In this document: positions 43,430 through 55,628 of the stretch, piece by piece
Layout of the letters: each line of letters begins with the position of its first letter
How positions within the stretch are numbered: position 1 is the stretch's first letter
NCBI RefSeq assembly: GCF_963678635.1
Contig: NC_087063.1
Location: 5,860,386 to 5,924,385, forward strand
Direction of reading: 5' to 3'
Origin: Symsagittifera roscoffensis
Lineage: Eukaryota > Xenacoelomorpha > Acoela > Convolutidae
DNA length: 64,000 nucleotides
Made by a program: the position numbers and the translations under genes
Notes under the pieces: model-generated
The model's database searches: none
Told to the model about the DNA's origin: nothing
What the model saw: only the letters and a program-made list of their open reading frames with translations

Positions 43430-43884
43430 ACAAGACTGCTCGTATATCAGGGTAAAACCCTGAATGTTCCGACTATCCCTTAATTCATATCAAATAGTTT
43501 TTGGGAAAAGAAAATAATGAAAACCTATAAATTTTAGATCATATCAAAGTGTAAAATTTTGAGTCGTACGAAATTAATACGACCAATTAGCTCGACTCAA
43601 TTCAATTTGGAACGATTTTGTTGTGCAGGATAATTCGCAACACATAAATAATTCGCGTTATGCTCTCAGCATTATGAATAATTTCTTCAAAGCGCGCATA
43701 TTTTAGTTCAGAATATGGAAAGTTTGGCCATTTTCAAAGCCCAAACCTTCACAAAAAATTTAATTGGAGGTGAAATATCTTTTCACATTTGAACTCAGGA
43801 AGTCGATGTCTTCAATGGGTTATAAAAAAAACTTTTGTTGAAAATCATTATTTCGATCGGTGAAAACTGACAAAATAAAAAAAA
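43430..43884 (-). mobile_element. Helentron-like element HINE-2, second copy
   Basis: Matches 30403-30857. Confidence 0.7.
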
Positions 43885-44377
43885 ACAAGACTGCTCGTAT
43901 ATCAGGGCAAAGCCCTGAATGTTCCGACTGTCCCTTAGTTTTTATCGATAAGTTTTTGGGAACAGAATATTTTGAAAACCTATACATTTTGGACAATATC
44001 CATGCGTAAATGTTTGAGTCGTACGAAATTAATACGACCAATTAGCTAGCCTCAATTCACTTTCGAACAATTTTGTTGTGCGGTATAATTCGCCACGCAT
44101 AAACAGTTCGCGTTACGCTCTCAGCGTTATGAATAAAATCTTCAAAACGCGCATAATTCAGACAAAAACAGTGCAAATTTGGCAATTTTCTAACCCCCAG
44201 AACTTTAAAAATATAAATCGGATGTAAAATATCTTTTTACATTTGGACTCAGAAGGTCAATGTCTTCAATGGGGTATAAAAAAATTTTGTTGAAAATAAT
44301 TATTTCGATCGGGCAAAATTCACGGATTAAAAAAACCATATCGAGCATAAATATTCCGTTGTCTTCGAAAGTCGGAA
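43885..44377 (-). mobile_element. Helentron-like element HINE-3, second copy
   Basis: Matches 30858-31350. Confidence 0.72.
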
Positions 44378-44806
44378 TAATACTTCAATTCACTTAACCG
44401 TCCAAAACAAGCGACACGTAATTCGGCCAGAACACTAGTTACTCATTCACTTATTAACGGATCCACGATCTATCTAGTTGATCGCTTCCGCAAAAAAGTT
44501 GTGTCAATCCCTAGTTTCTCTAGAACCTTGCTATCGTCGATAGTTTAATCAACTCTCACTCTCACTCTCTCTCAAATACACACACGTTCTCTCCGGAGAA
44601 ATCTCTGACTTCTACTTTATTGTGAGGTGGGAGAATCTCTATTCTCACAACTCTCAAACTGATTTCTCTTCTTGAAAACCAGCTTTTCCTTAAGTTTGCG
44701 AAAAACTCCGCCTTGATTGGTTTTTTGCTACTCTTTATTTTGTAGGCCTGTTTGGGTTCCTGTTTTTGTCATATATCATATTATTGTCATATCATATATT
44801 TATTTT

Positions 44807-45274
44807 GGTCGCGGCTTTACTTTTTTTCTTCAGACAAAATTTCACATTTTAACTAAACAAATTTCAGCTGAGTTTTTTAAATATCATTCAAAATGTATTG
44901 TTGTCTTGAGCTTAAATTTGAAAAATTATTTCACCTGTGATCATTTCTCATAAACTTATGGTGGTTTAAACATTTCGCACTATTAACGCGTAAGCGGAGA
45001 GTTAATCAGTCTAAGAAATCGTTCCAAATTGGTTGAAAGAAGCTTATTTGCCATAATTGATTTGTTACAAGGAAGAAAATTTATTCTTCTGTAGTTTGTT
45101 TGGCGTGTGGGGTGATGATTTTCCTATAAAAAATTCAAATTTTAGTTTTTTTTTTTCATTTTGTTTCATTACATTCAATTTTTTATGTTATTACTGCTCC
45201 ATGAATTTTAAAAGGCAGTCAGAACATTCAAGGCTTGTTTTTAGTTTTCTTTGCACTGATACCAGCAGTGTTGT
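44807..45274 (+). mobile_element. Helentron-like element HINE-4, second copy
   Basis: Matches 31780-32247. Confidence 0.65.
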
Positions 45275-45826
45275 TTAGTGTCCATGGCCGCTATAAAAAC
45301 AAAATATCTTGGGAAGTTTACCTATTTCTATTATTTCTATGCAAAACGGGTAGTTTTCCAAGGTTCCAATCTTTCATTGGTCCAGCCGCCGTTTTTTGCT
45401 TGAAAAAATTGCAGATGATTTATCATGCTTTTACCTATCCTATCTAACAATTTGAACTCTCTGCTTTTATTGCAAGCCAAAAATTGGTTTCCGGAAGTCG
45501 AGCTGGTGAAAGTTTAAATCCATTCCCGCTGCTGATTTTTGAGTTTTACTCTTGCAATTTGCACTTCCGTAGTCTTTTATCACTTGGTCAAGGATGTTTG
45601 GGGGTCTGAATTTTTGCACACCCAGGTGAAAAAATCTCCAGTATCTGTTCTATGTGTTTCATTAATTTTACCGGATTCTTTTTTCCATTTTGCGGATTGC
45701 TAGCGCGATGCTACTCCAACTGGGATTTCTGCCGTTGAATTTTTTTATGCGAGGTTTGACTACTTTTAATCTTGGTCAGATATTTACTTTATACTAAGCT
45801 TTTTTTACTAACCGTTAGAACTTAGG

Positions 45827-46073
45827 TTGGAAATGAACAGTAAAATTGCCAGCTCTATACATAAATGACCATTGAATGGAAAACAGATTCTCTTGCAACA
45901 AATTTGGCATTTTTACAACCTTTCTACACGTGATTCACAGTCTCGATACCCCAACTATTTCTCCAAGCTGTTTACGGTTCAAGTTTTTCGCATAACTGGC
46001 AAAATTCTGCTTGAATCTAACTCCGCAATTCACAATGTCTTCTCTCTGGAAATCTCCTAAATGGAAACTGTAC
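45827..46073 (-). pseudogene. Decayed protease Asp exon, second copy
   Basis: Matches 32800-33046, with the same broken acceptor. Confidence 0.72.
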
Positions 46074-46456
46074 TTGAAAATAACAACAAAAAGTGATGCA
46101 GTGGTGATTCAATTATTCAAACCAATAAATCAATCAAAAAAAAGTTATTTTTATAATTTTTTGGAATTGTCTAGAAAACTCATTGTTTTTAATTCTGTTA
46201 AAATGGTTAAAATGGTTGAAAAATGCACTTTGAACAGTTTAGAAAGTTATCAATAGCAAAAAATTTTTTAAAATCCTTGATCCTTTTAATTGATACTTTT
46301 GGTTTTGCATTTAAAAAATTTTATTATAATTTTTCCGTAGCTTCTGGTTACTCTTGGTCTTGTACGGAAATTTTTTTGATCCAGATATAAAATTCCACTA
46401 AAAATTTTTTTCTCAGTCATATGGTTTTGGTAGCTCTTCATTTAAGAGTTTCATGC

Positions 46457-46547
46457 CCAGAATGAATGAGCACCTTCACCGGTCGGAATGACAATTTGAC
46501 GCCTTCCACTGACTAAAAGTCTCCGAGGTCAATAGTTACGTTGCCTA
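46457..46547 (-). pseudogene. Decayed protease middle exon, second copy
   Basis: Matches 33430-33520, with the same internal TAG. Confidence 0.72.
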
Positions 46548-48610
46548 CTAAAACAAAATCAAAATAAGTTTGAACATCTGCCTTTTTTTCATAAAAAACG
46601 GCAGAACAAAAATGTTTGACTGCTTTTTTGGACAAATTACAGTAACTCAATTGTGAGATAGAAATGATTTTTTATGCAAGAAAGCTCACGCATCAAGTTT
46701 ATTGAATGTGAATCACGCGCTAAAACCGAAGAAGGTGAATTGCGGCAAAATTTAGCTTCTAGAAAACTTCCTAAGCGTGCCCAAAATTAAGTTTTGCTCA
46801 AATTCCAAAAAATGAACAGAAACACATTTTTATCATTTCAAAATCTCATTGAGAAGTTTCCGGAATGAAAATATTGAAAAAATTCTACCTGCAAGAAAAA
46901 AAAGTTTTCTTAAGTTTTTCAAATTTTCTTTCTTAAACAAAACGGAACTCTTTTTGGTAAAAGCTTTAATAGTTAATCTCTATTTTACCTGGTTTTTTAG
47001 GGCTCGTTCTCAAAAAGTTTTGTCCAGCAATATTTTTTTGTTTTAACTTCCAAAATGTTGACATATTGTTTGTGCTCGGCGTGATTTTTATATTTAGAAA
47101 AAATTGGAGCCTTTATAATTATAGCATCCCAGAAATAGAGCCAAACCATAGTACTAAAACCACAGCGTGAGGGGTTAGCTATATTTTTTTCTCTTTTTTT
47201 GGCCTCGAAGTTTTTATAAAAAAGCGAAGTTTTTATAAAATTTTTCCAATTTAAGTATCGTACCTTATCTCCCAATTTTAGTCATCTCCCATTTTTAATT
47301 TGGTTCCTACTTTAGTCTCATTGATTCTATGGGGCAATTGAGTCACCAAATTATATGAAATTGTGTTGAATCGCCCCAGTTTTCATGGAAACGAGTTGAA
47401 TCAGTCCAATTCTCATATGGAATCAGTAAAATTCTCATGAACACGTCTAGAATCAGTCCAGTTTTTGTTGAAACATAACAATTCAGCTCAATTTTTAGGA
47501 ACAAAGAGGAAAAAGCTCAAATTTGAGAAATAGATCCCAAGGATTAGACCTCAAACTTTCATGGCTGAGGTAATCAAGCCTATGTTTTCAATGGAACAAA
47601 ATGATTGAGCTAATTTTTTAAAGATGGTACATAGAGTGTATATAAACAATTATATATAAGCAATTATCAATGTAAATAATATATATATATAAAAATTATC
47701 AATTCTTGTGTCTTCCACAAATGAGCATGAAACAAAGCTTTTATGCTTTTTTTCTAATTTAACAAACAAGTGCTCATATCCGGGCTAGTCGTTAAATACT
47801 TTGATAGGGGCCTAGGAAATTAGACGATAAGCAAACTAGACGGATGCTTCAAAAACGAAATTAGGCGGAATTTATTTTTTACAGATCTGGCATTTCAGAC
47901 GAAAAAACTATGCGAAGGAAAGGGCCAGCAAAATTTTTTCTTTTGAGAGTCAAGTTTTACAAACTCAAAAAGAACATAAAATGTCAATACCTATCAAAAC
48001 AATTAGTTTAAATGAACAAAAAATGTCAAACCCAAATTTTTGGCTACCGAAATTTAGCTGTTGTCTACAAATAATTATATTTATCTGGCGCAATTTGTCT
48101 GCAAACAATTTCAATCTCTCTCACTTTCGTCCATTTTCTCACAATTGCAGTTTTGCAAAATCGTCTATATTTCGTTTAAGTACCTCCGTCTAATTTGCTT
48201 ATCTTCTAATTTCTCAACCCCCACTATGATAGCTTTCCTTTTAATCTGGTCTCGCACTTTTTTATTTACAAATTTAAAAAGACTTCTAGCATTAAGGCAA
48301 AACCTTGAGTTTTTGAATTTGTCGACTGTCATTTATAGTATCTAGGGCAAACTTTGCCGAAAACTTTCGATGAAATTATTTCTCAAAAAATTTTTTAAAA
48401 AAATCGTGGAATGTCACAAAGTCTTACCCCAGTATAAAACACAAAAATTTTATACTCAGTATCTTTTGCCACATTGTTGTGAATCAAGTTGCTTACCTCC
48501 ATTTAATGGAAATTGGCAGTTTTGATCAAACTATCTCGCCCCATTTGCCATTTACTACGCTCCATCAGAAAACTGAAAACTTTGCGACAATTAATTATTT
48601 CATGTTGGTT

Positions 48611-48810
48611 NNNNNNNNNNNNNNNNNNNNNNNNNNNNNNNNNNNNNNNNNNNNNNNNNNNNNNNNNNNNNNNNNNNNNNNNNNNNNNNNNNNNNNNNNN
48701 NNNNNNNNNNNNNNNNNNNNNNNNNNNNNNNNNNNNNNNNNNNNNNNNNNNNNNNNNNNNNNNNNNNNNNNNNNNNNNNNNNNNNNNNNNNNNNNNNNNN
48801 NNNNNNNNNN
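48611..48810. other. Assembly gap (200 N)
   Basis: Exactly 200 unknown bases, a typical nominal gap size. The ORFs reported across it are meaningless. The duplication copy ends at the base before it. Confidence 0.98.
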
Positions 48811-49764
48811 GAAATGACGCCTCATCACCTGATTTTTCTCAAAAACAAGGATCAAAATGAATGTAGAAACACAACATAGCCAAAAGGGATCTCTTTAACT
48901 ATCCCTCTTTTTTAAAGAGGGGGGATTCCTTATTAGGTGCAAAATCGCTTTTGGCTAACCGTTGAAACATTTCATTATAAGGGTGGCAATTTTTTACTAA
49001 GTAACAAAGAGGGGGGGGGGGGGGGGGGGGTGGTTGATAAAAAAAGATCCGCCAAACGTTGAGTAGCTCACTGCAAAGTCTGTCGATCATATTACGTAAA
49101 TATTTCATAATTATTTGGCAACTGCTGAAGTTTCAACCTCTATAACTACTTCTGCTCAAAACTCTGTTCAAAAATACTTTAGCTTATTAGCTTCATTATT
49201 TCTGCGTCTTTCTCTGGCTTATTCGGCTCATTTTCTGCTGTGACAATGATTTATGTTCGTTCATTTGTTTGAAAGGTTACGCTTGAAATTTTTTCCAGTT
49301 AAAAAGCAATTGATTTTTGACTCTATACATTTCTAGCTTAAGACTTCTCGGATACAGAACAATTTTCAAAATTCTTAAAAGGGAATAAATAACTTGATTG
49401 GTTTAAAAATAAACGATGGGGTGATTCGGGGAGGTTCAACGATTTTCAGGGATGTCCAGGTATACAACAGGGGTGGTTTATCATTGTAATTTGCATCCAT
49501 GTTTCATAGATGAATCGAAGAAATGACATCCATGTTTCAGCCATGATTCATCGATGAAACCTCAGTGCAACATGCATCCATTTTTCAAAGATGAGACATG
49601 GATGAACAACGTTAAAGTAGCAATGCAACTTGAATGATGCATAGATGCAAAAAAATATGATATATTTCTGAGTTGCGTCTATGATACAATTCTGAATTGC
49701 AAAGCAACTTCAACCCGGGAGTCAAGAGATCCCTAAACTAAAAAGATATACAAGCGAAACTTCC
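48811..49764. other. Non-coding region after the gap
   Basis: A 20-G run lies at 49011-49030. About 49490-49600 contains three loose copies of GCATCCATGTTTCA(N)GATGAA-like sequence with inverted counterparts (TTCATCGATGAAAC, GACATGGATG), which gives hairpin potential. No gene is recognised before the protease exon. Confidence 0.45.
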
Positions 49765-50044
49765 TGTTTGATGCAGAAATACAATGGGCCGCTGTGATGA
49801 CCCAATAAACACTTATCACGGCTCCTCCACAAAATACGTTCTTGTCAGTAAAAGCAATCATCGCAAAGAACCGTTTGTCTTGTGTAGCCGTGTTGCCATT
49901 AACAATCGAGGATATTTCTGCATTTCGAAGAGATTTGTGAGCGTCCAGAGAGCCAAAAGAGTCCAAAAAAGTATCAGTTTCTAAGCTGACCTGATGGGCA
50001 AACACACCGGTAATTATGAATAGAAGCAAAACTGAGAAAACCAT
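49765..50044 (-). CDS. Serine protease paralogue, first exon with altered donor
   Basis: The minus-strand exon encodes a signal peptide (SVLLLFIITGVFA), a propeptide, EISS|IVNGNTAT and VFCGGAVISVYWVITAAHC. It is clearly paralogous to 29033-29303 (about two thirds identical by eye) with the same non-basic activation site. The bases at the expected junction are A|GGAAGT instead of A|GTAAGT, so the canonical donor is lost. Read-through would add only KFRLYIFLV before a stop. The nearest downstream protease exons (46.5 and 45.8 kb) are decayed. It is probably a recently disabled gene, unless a GG donor is used. Confidence 0.65.
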
Positions 50045-50615
50045 AATTTATATTGGGATCAGACGAAATTTGAAGCTGTATTTGAGAGATTTAATTTTAC
50101 TAGAAACTTTATTTGAAATTGTCCTGATGGTGATTATAACCTTCAAACAACTCAAACTTAATTGGAATGAAAACTTATTGGCCCTGATTTTGTTTGCTGA
50201 ATAATCAAAAAGATTTAGATTATGACTACGAGCACAAAATATACAACATAATTTATCCAATAAATATTATGAATTTTATAATAGCCTGCAACTAAATTTG
50301 TTTCGAGGTTAATAAAGTATTTGTGGAAACCTAAGAGAAGAATGACCCGAAATCGGTTCCAAACTGAAAAATCAAAACTGAACCTTGAATTTAGCTTCTG
50401 CCACTCTAAAAAACTAAAACTAATTTTTGCCGAGGACATTTTTTTTAAGAAATGCAAGTTTCTTAAATAACTCTCGCAGGGGATTGATGATGGTTCCATA
50501 TTCAAATAATTTTACTTGTGATCCGCATGCAAAAACCAAACAAATCGCAGTGCAAAGAAAATCGTTTCCCAACAATCCAATTGTTAGCAAATTTAAATGC
50601 AGAAATGAACAAGAA
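50045..50615. other. Promoter-side region of the 50-kb protease exon
   Basis: It shares TTTATTTGAAATTGTC with the 29.4-kb promoter. No clear TATAAA; CAAATACA about 40 bp before the ATG is a weak candidate. No other gene. Confidence 0.45.
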
Positions 50616-51066
50616 CAAGACTGCTCGTATATCAGGGCAAAGCCCTGAATGTTCCGACTATCCTTTAATTCATATCAAATATTTTTGGGAAAAGAAGATA
50701 ATGAAAATCCATAATTTTTTTGACAAAATCAAAGTGTGAAATTAGCTAGCTTCAATTCCTTTTGCTAGCCTCAATTCAGTTTGGAGCAATTTTGTCGTGC
50801 GGGATAAATCGCCATGCATAAATAATTCGCGTTACGCTCTCAGCATTATCAATAAACTCTTCAAAGCGCGTATAGTTTTGTCCAGAACTTGGCCAACTTG
50901 GCAATTTTTAAACCCCCGAATCTTTACAAAAAATAATCAGAGGTTAAATTTGAACTCAGGGAGTCATTGTCTTCTATGAGATGTAAAGCAATTGGTTAAA
51001 AACTATTATTTTGACGGGCGAAAATTGGTTGAATAAAAAAAATACACTGAACTTCGAAAGTCGGAT
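50616..51066 (-). mobile_element. Helentron-like element (HINE-5), subfamily II
   Basis: It begins CAAGACTGCTCGTATATCAG, then has the hairpin CAGGGCAAAGCCCTG, TTCCGACTATCC and the AATTCGCGTTACGCTCTCAGCATT core, and ends CTTCGAAAGTCGGAT. About 450 bp, somewhat decayed. CCTCAATTC(C/A) with its flank is doubled near 50750-50780. Confidence 0.68.
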
Positions 51067-51207
51067 CAAAAAGACGCTTCCTAATGTTCAGTTTTACAAC
51101 AATTGAAACAATACTTTAGCAGATGCAACTTCAATTTGACAACTTTTGAGCTAAATTTTCTTCCTTCACTGCATAAAAAATTGTCCTCTCTCAAAATATT
51201 TTATAAG

Positions 51208-51394
51208 ATTAACCGAAGCATTCTGTGATATCAGCACATTAAATGGCGATTTTTATTTAAAAATGAGCTGTTGTAAAAAGAAGCATTCTGTGATATCAGC
51301 ACATTAAATGGCGATTTTTATTTAATTAACCGAAGCATTCTGTGATATCAGCACATTAAATGGCGATTTTTATTTAAAAATGAGCTGTTGTAAA
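51208..51394. repeat. Threefold tandem repeat
   Basis: GAAGCATTCTGTGATATCAG and the following 26 bp (CACATTAAATGGCG...TATTTA) occur three times, at about 51215, 51280 and 51331, practically without change. The first and third copies share longer flanks (ATTAACC before; AAAATGAGCTGTTGTAAA after). Confidence 0.9.
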
Positions 51395-52114
51395 CAATTT
51401 GTTCACATTGAAAATACCAACAAACGAACTGTTCGGCTCTTCAAGGAGAACCACTGTTGTCCTGCAGGGCACAACAGTTATTATCTATAAAGAGCTGAGC
51501 TGCTCGTGTTTTGGTAATTCCCTCGTGGACAGATCAATGTGACAAAAACTCTAACCAAACAAAATTTTTGTCGTCTGCAGTTGGGCTTCTCGTGTAATTT
51601 TGTATTTTTTCAGAATTTTTCTATGTATTTCGGTCGCGGTTTTGAACTATCAAGTATGAGTAAAGGAAAAAAATGTTAACACTATGTTCCCCTTAAGTTC
51701 TCTCGGATAAATCTTGGTTCGTTTTTTTTTGCTTTTCACGCAAAATCAGCCATCACAAATAATCATCGGAGTTAGTTGAGTAATATATCATATGAAATCC
51801 CTTTTTAAATCCCATTAAAAAACATCCAAAAAAGCTCTTCAATCGAGAAAAACCGTTCTGAACTTTTTGATTTTTCGTCTGATTTCGAACGAGTTATGTC
51901 AGCAAACACGCTTACAATAGCTTATTTTAAGCCACAATTAAACCAAAAAAACGTAATTTTAGTCAGTAAAGTTAGTTTTTTTTCAGTATTTTAGCGCCTT
52001 TTTGGAATTAAAAACTTTGAAAACTCACAAAAAACTGCGCAAACCCGAATTGCTTATTTTATTGATATTGTTGATTAACTAAGTTCTAGTTCTTCGCTTA
52101 GGTCTTTTTTATCA

Positions 52115-52170
52115 CACCACTCAAAAACAACGACACCACTCGACACCACTCAAAACGACACCACTCAAAA
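52115..52170. repeat. Short tandem repeat CGACACCACTCAAAA
   Basis: Four partial copies of ACACCACTC(AAAA) in about 50 bp. The surrounding 51400-52600 shows no gene, but part of it (51735-52040) resembles 1325-1620. Confidence 0.7.
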
Positions 52171-52614
52171 AAAATTCGATGTATCTCTTACGGTCGGAAC
52201 ATTCTGTGCTACTTCCACAGAAACCAGTTATCCTTGTTTTACCTAGTAAAACTTCTAAAGATTTTATTTTGAATTTGAAATGAACATAAAATAAGACAAA
52301 AGACTTCTTTTAACTTTCGTTTTTTGTGAATTGGTTACTCAGGTAGAGGAAAAACGCATAACTATTTTCGATTGAAATTGTATGCAATAACTCTTACTTC
52401 AACCTGTCAATGCGAATCAACTTGTCAATGCACTACATTGCAAAGCAAGTCGTAACGTCCTTACATGAATTATTTTAGGACACAATAACTGTAAACAATC
52501 TATTTGTATAAAGATTAGCAAATAAGAGATTTTGTTCAACAAAAAACGATGACAAACCGAAAACAGGCAGCGTTGTCGCGCTTTGCGATGCGTTCTAGAT
52601 GCGTTTTCTTCGGA

Positions 52615-53293
52615 CAAACAAATCTGCTCCTATCAGAGGGACGCCCTAAATGTTCCGACTGCCTTATAAGCTCTATGAAGCAGTGCGTTCGCTTTATAAC
52701 AATTATAACAATTGATGAAAAAAAAAAATTCTTTTGCTATTGAGATTTTGTTAAAAATGAAATCCTATAGTGTACAAAGTGATAGATTTCGGTCCTTGTA
52801 ACATAGTAGTTTTGACAATAGCCTGCTTGGAGTGCAGCCAGTATTTAGACAGCCGCGTATTCATACTCGTCAGTATTTAGACAAATGCTGTATGAACCAA
52901 TCAGAATCGAGAAAAGACATAAATAATCCAAAATAAATAATAATTGTTTATTTATTTCTTCTTTGTCTCGATTCTGATTGGTTGAAACAGTATTTGTCTA
53001 AATACTGACCAGTCTGAATACGCGGTTGTCTAAATACTGATATGTAACCAGCCTGCTTCAACCAAATTGGAACGATTTCTAAGACGGACTAAATCTCCGC
53101 TTACGCGTTAATAGCGCGAAATATATCACAGGTAAAAACAAATTTTACGGTTGAAAAGAGCTTAGAACAACAATACCTTTCAGATGACATAAAGATTTCC
53201 GTCAAAAAAGGCTAGTTAAAAAGCCGAAATTTGTCCGAAGAAAAAAAAACACCCCGAGCACAAATATTCTTTCACTTTCTTCGAAAGTCGGAA
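52615..53293 (-). mobile_element. Helentron-like element (HINE-6), subfamily I, with nested MITE
   Basis: The right-terminal block is recognisable but decayed (AATCTGCTCCTATCAGAGGG...TTCCGACTGCC). The interior matches HINE-1 in reverse (TTGTAACATA, CAACCAAATTGGAACGATTT, CTCCGCTTACGCGTTAATAGCGCG). The left terminus is intact (CCCCGAGCACAAATATTC...CGAAAGTCGGAAC, followed by A). It is split by the MITE at 52829-53049. Confidence 0.7.
52829..53049. mobile_element. 221-bp palindromic MITE, MULE-like
   Basis: The element is almost all inverted repeat, with arms of about 95 bp. The left arm has CAGTATTTAGACAGCCGCG...CAATCAGAATCGAGA. The right arm is its reverse complement with few changes. It is flanked by a 9-bp target duplication AGCCTGCTT (52820-52828 and 53050-53058), inside sequence homologous to uninterrupted HINE-1. 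Long terminal inverted repeats beginning GG plus a 9-bp duplication point to the Mutator-like superfamily; hAT (8 bp) is the alternative. Confidence 0.75.
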
Positions 53294-55628
53294 CAAAAAT
53301 CAATGCATTTAACAGGGGACGCATTCAAGGTCGAAACTTTGTGCTTATTTGTAATTAGGAGCAAATCATCTCTAGCCCTGTACAGGTGTTCAAGATTAAT
53401 CAGGTTTTTTATTTCGTATTAGGTTATTTGCATTTGATTTTCATGAAAACGAATGAATTCGACGACTTTAAAGGAGTATAATTCGACTCTGTTTTTGAAG
53501 GAGTATAATAATCGCCAAAAAGACCAATGGATTATTTTACCCTTAAAACAGTTATTATACATTTAAGCTGATTTAATGCATGGAGCTGTAGATAGCAGCA
53601 TATAGTCTTAAGTCCATCCGGTCTAGGTCAATTCTTTGCTAGTTCAATTTATCAAAGACTACTTGACCTTCACTTTCTGTAACTAGTTGGATGCCACTAT
53701 CAATCATGCTTCCCATTTTTTTCCGATTGTTCACAATTGTGGAGGATTCAACTGAAAATTTTTGGACATTCTTCTGAAAATGAGTGAAAACATGTTGGTG
53801 AAGATTTGGACTAATTGAATTTACTTGATCAAATTAAATGTTTTCTTGCAATCAATTGACTGCAACACTTACAACAGTTCAAAATTATAGTTACGAAGTC
53901 TCCGCGTTATTTAAATTTTGATAATTTCATAGAAGGTTTTTAAAATTTTTCAGCACCCGATTTTCAAAAAAAATGAGTTCCTTAGTTATTAGTTTTCATT
54001 AACACACAATTCCAATAAGCTTTTATCCTTGAATCTTTTTCTGAAACTCGTGAAGATTGAATCTAAATAAGCAAACTGCAATATGATTTGTTGATACGAG
54101 TATAATTTCAGAGCCGTTTTAAGTGCAAAATGAAAATTAAAGGTGATACTACGATTTTTTCACTCAAATATTAAGAACTAGAATAAACATAGTCCATAAT
54201 AATTTTACCCATATTTTCATCGATGCGGGTACATAATTTTTTTAGTTAGCTGCATCCAAGAGCTCTGCTGTGATTATTGCAATATTTTTTTCACAATCTA
54301 AATTTTGAATCCAGATTTTTTTGACCAAATTTTCAATTTTGTCTGAGTTTTTTAGTTTGAAAGTTGACTTGCCCGAATTTAGACGGTCAAAAGCACATAA
54401 ATCCTGATTTTGACGCTATCTAATAGGTATGTTATTAATTATTATTTACCGTCGTTATGTAATTTCCGGGCAATTGTTACAGTTTTAGGGCTATGGATTT
54501 CTTATGGATGAGTAATTGTAAAATTGATTTTGATACGCTATGGATGCAGACATAAGGTAAAAAAAACAGTGTGAACTTCGGGTGTTTGATTTGAGTTGAG
54601 TTGAGTGTGGTTTCTGCGATTCGCTGACAACCTATGAGAGGCTCTTTGGTATTTGATATCTTCGAAAGCATCCCATATGAGAAATATTGTTCCGTTGAGA
54701 AATATGGTTTATTCGCTTTTTAAGTCGTTTTTTAATGCCCTGCTTTGGGGGAGCAATAATTGTCAGTTTATGATGTTTGCAGTCAACTTTTTTCATAAAT
54801 ATTGTTTTTGATATTGACAGTTTTAGCCGACTGCTTGTGGGAATTGTTTCATTATATCCGAAGCTCAACTTTGATATATATTTGCCAATTTTTTGATTAA
54901 TTCATCGATTGCTTTTGAGTATTAAATATTCTGAATAATAAAACTGGCTTGATGTCAATAGTCAGCAGCTCCCGCATTTGTTCAACAAAATGTTCCGATA
55001 CAATTTTAGTTTGGCTGAATCCTGAAGTCGATTTTTAGCCTAACTTTTAAGCCTTACTTTTTTAAACTACTTTTTGAGTCAAATTGGAGTTGCTTTTTAG
55101 CCTTAGTGTTTTTATAATTTTATTAGTAAGATGTGTATGTTTGATGTCTGTAGTCATTTGTTGAGCGCTCTTTGAGGGATTTTGAAAACTGGTCTGTCAT
55201 GTAGGTCTCTGCTCTTGGGGAAAAATTCCTGGCCTTGGGAGTCTGGTAACTTGCTGCTGAGGTTTCTGAGCTCGAGTTAGATTTTACTTGCGTAAGAGTT
55301 ATATTGATTTTTAAATCTTAATGTTAAACCTGTCAAAAATGTTTCAATGTATTTAATTAGTACTAGACAAGTAGAGAAAAACAAACCTTCTTTGTTATCA
55401 AGTACTCAAGAGAGTACCCATGAACGCAAGTTTTTGGCAGAAAATTTTTCAGATAAAGTGAATGCTGTTTTCTGCAAAGTAAAATATTTTACTTATTGGC
55501 TGGTGTTTCTGACAATTTCTGCCACAAACCTCGAAAACGTCAAAATCTTTTTTGTAACTGTAAAGACTTTTGTTTTTTTTTTGGAGCAAGACTTGTTGCT
55601 GCCATAAAAATTTATGAAAAATTGCGAC
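53294..55628. other. No recognisable gene
   Basis: AT-rich DNA with short ORFs below 90 codons and no motif I can name. GAAGGAGTATAAT-like doublets lie near 53470-53510. Confidence 0.45.

Larger units (their letters stand above)
39217..48610. repeat. Large direct duplication, copy 2, ending at the gap
   Basis: It is nearly identical to 26199-35583. It begins inside the gypsy element 2 tail (no 5' part) and ends exactly at the N gap. The breakpoint shares only CTGACAAAG onward, with no extended homology to the left. Confidence 0.95.

Noticed and set aside
48479-48860. Three 86-115-codon ORFs through the N gap
   Set aside because: They exist only because unknown bases were read as open codons.
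51208-51394. CRISPR-like array
   Set aside because: Only three repeats, unequal spacers that are themselves shared, and a eukaryotic context.
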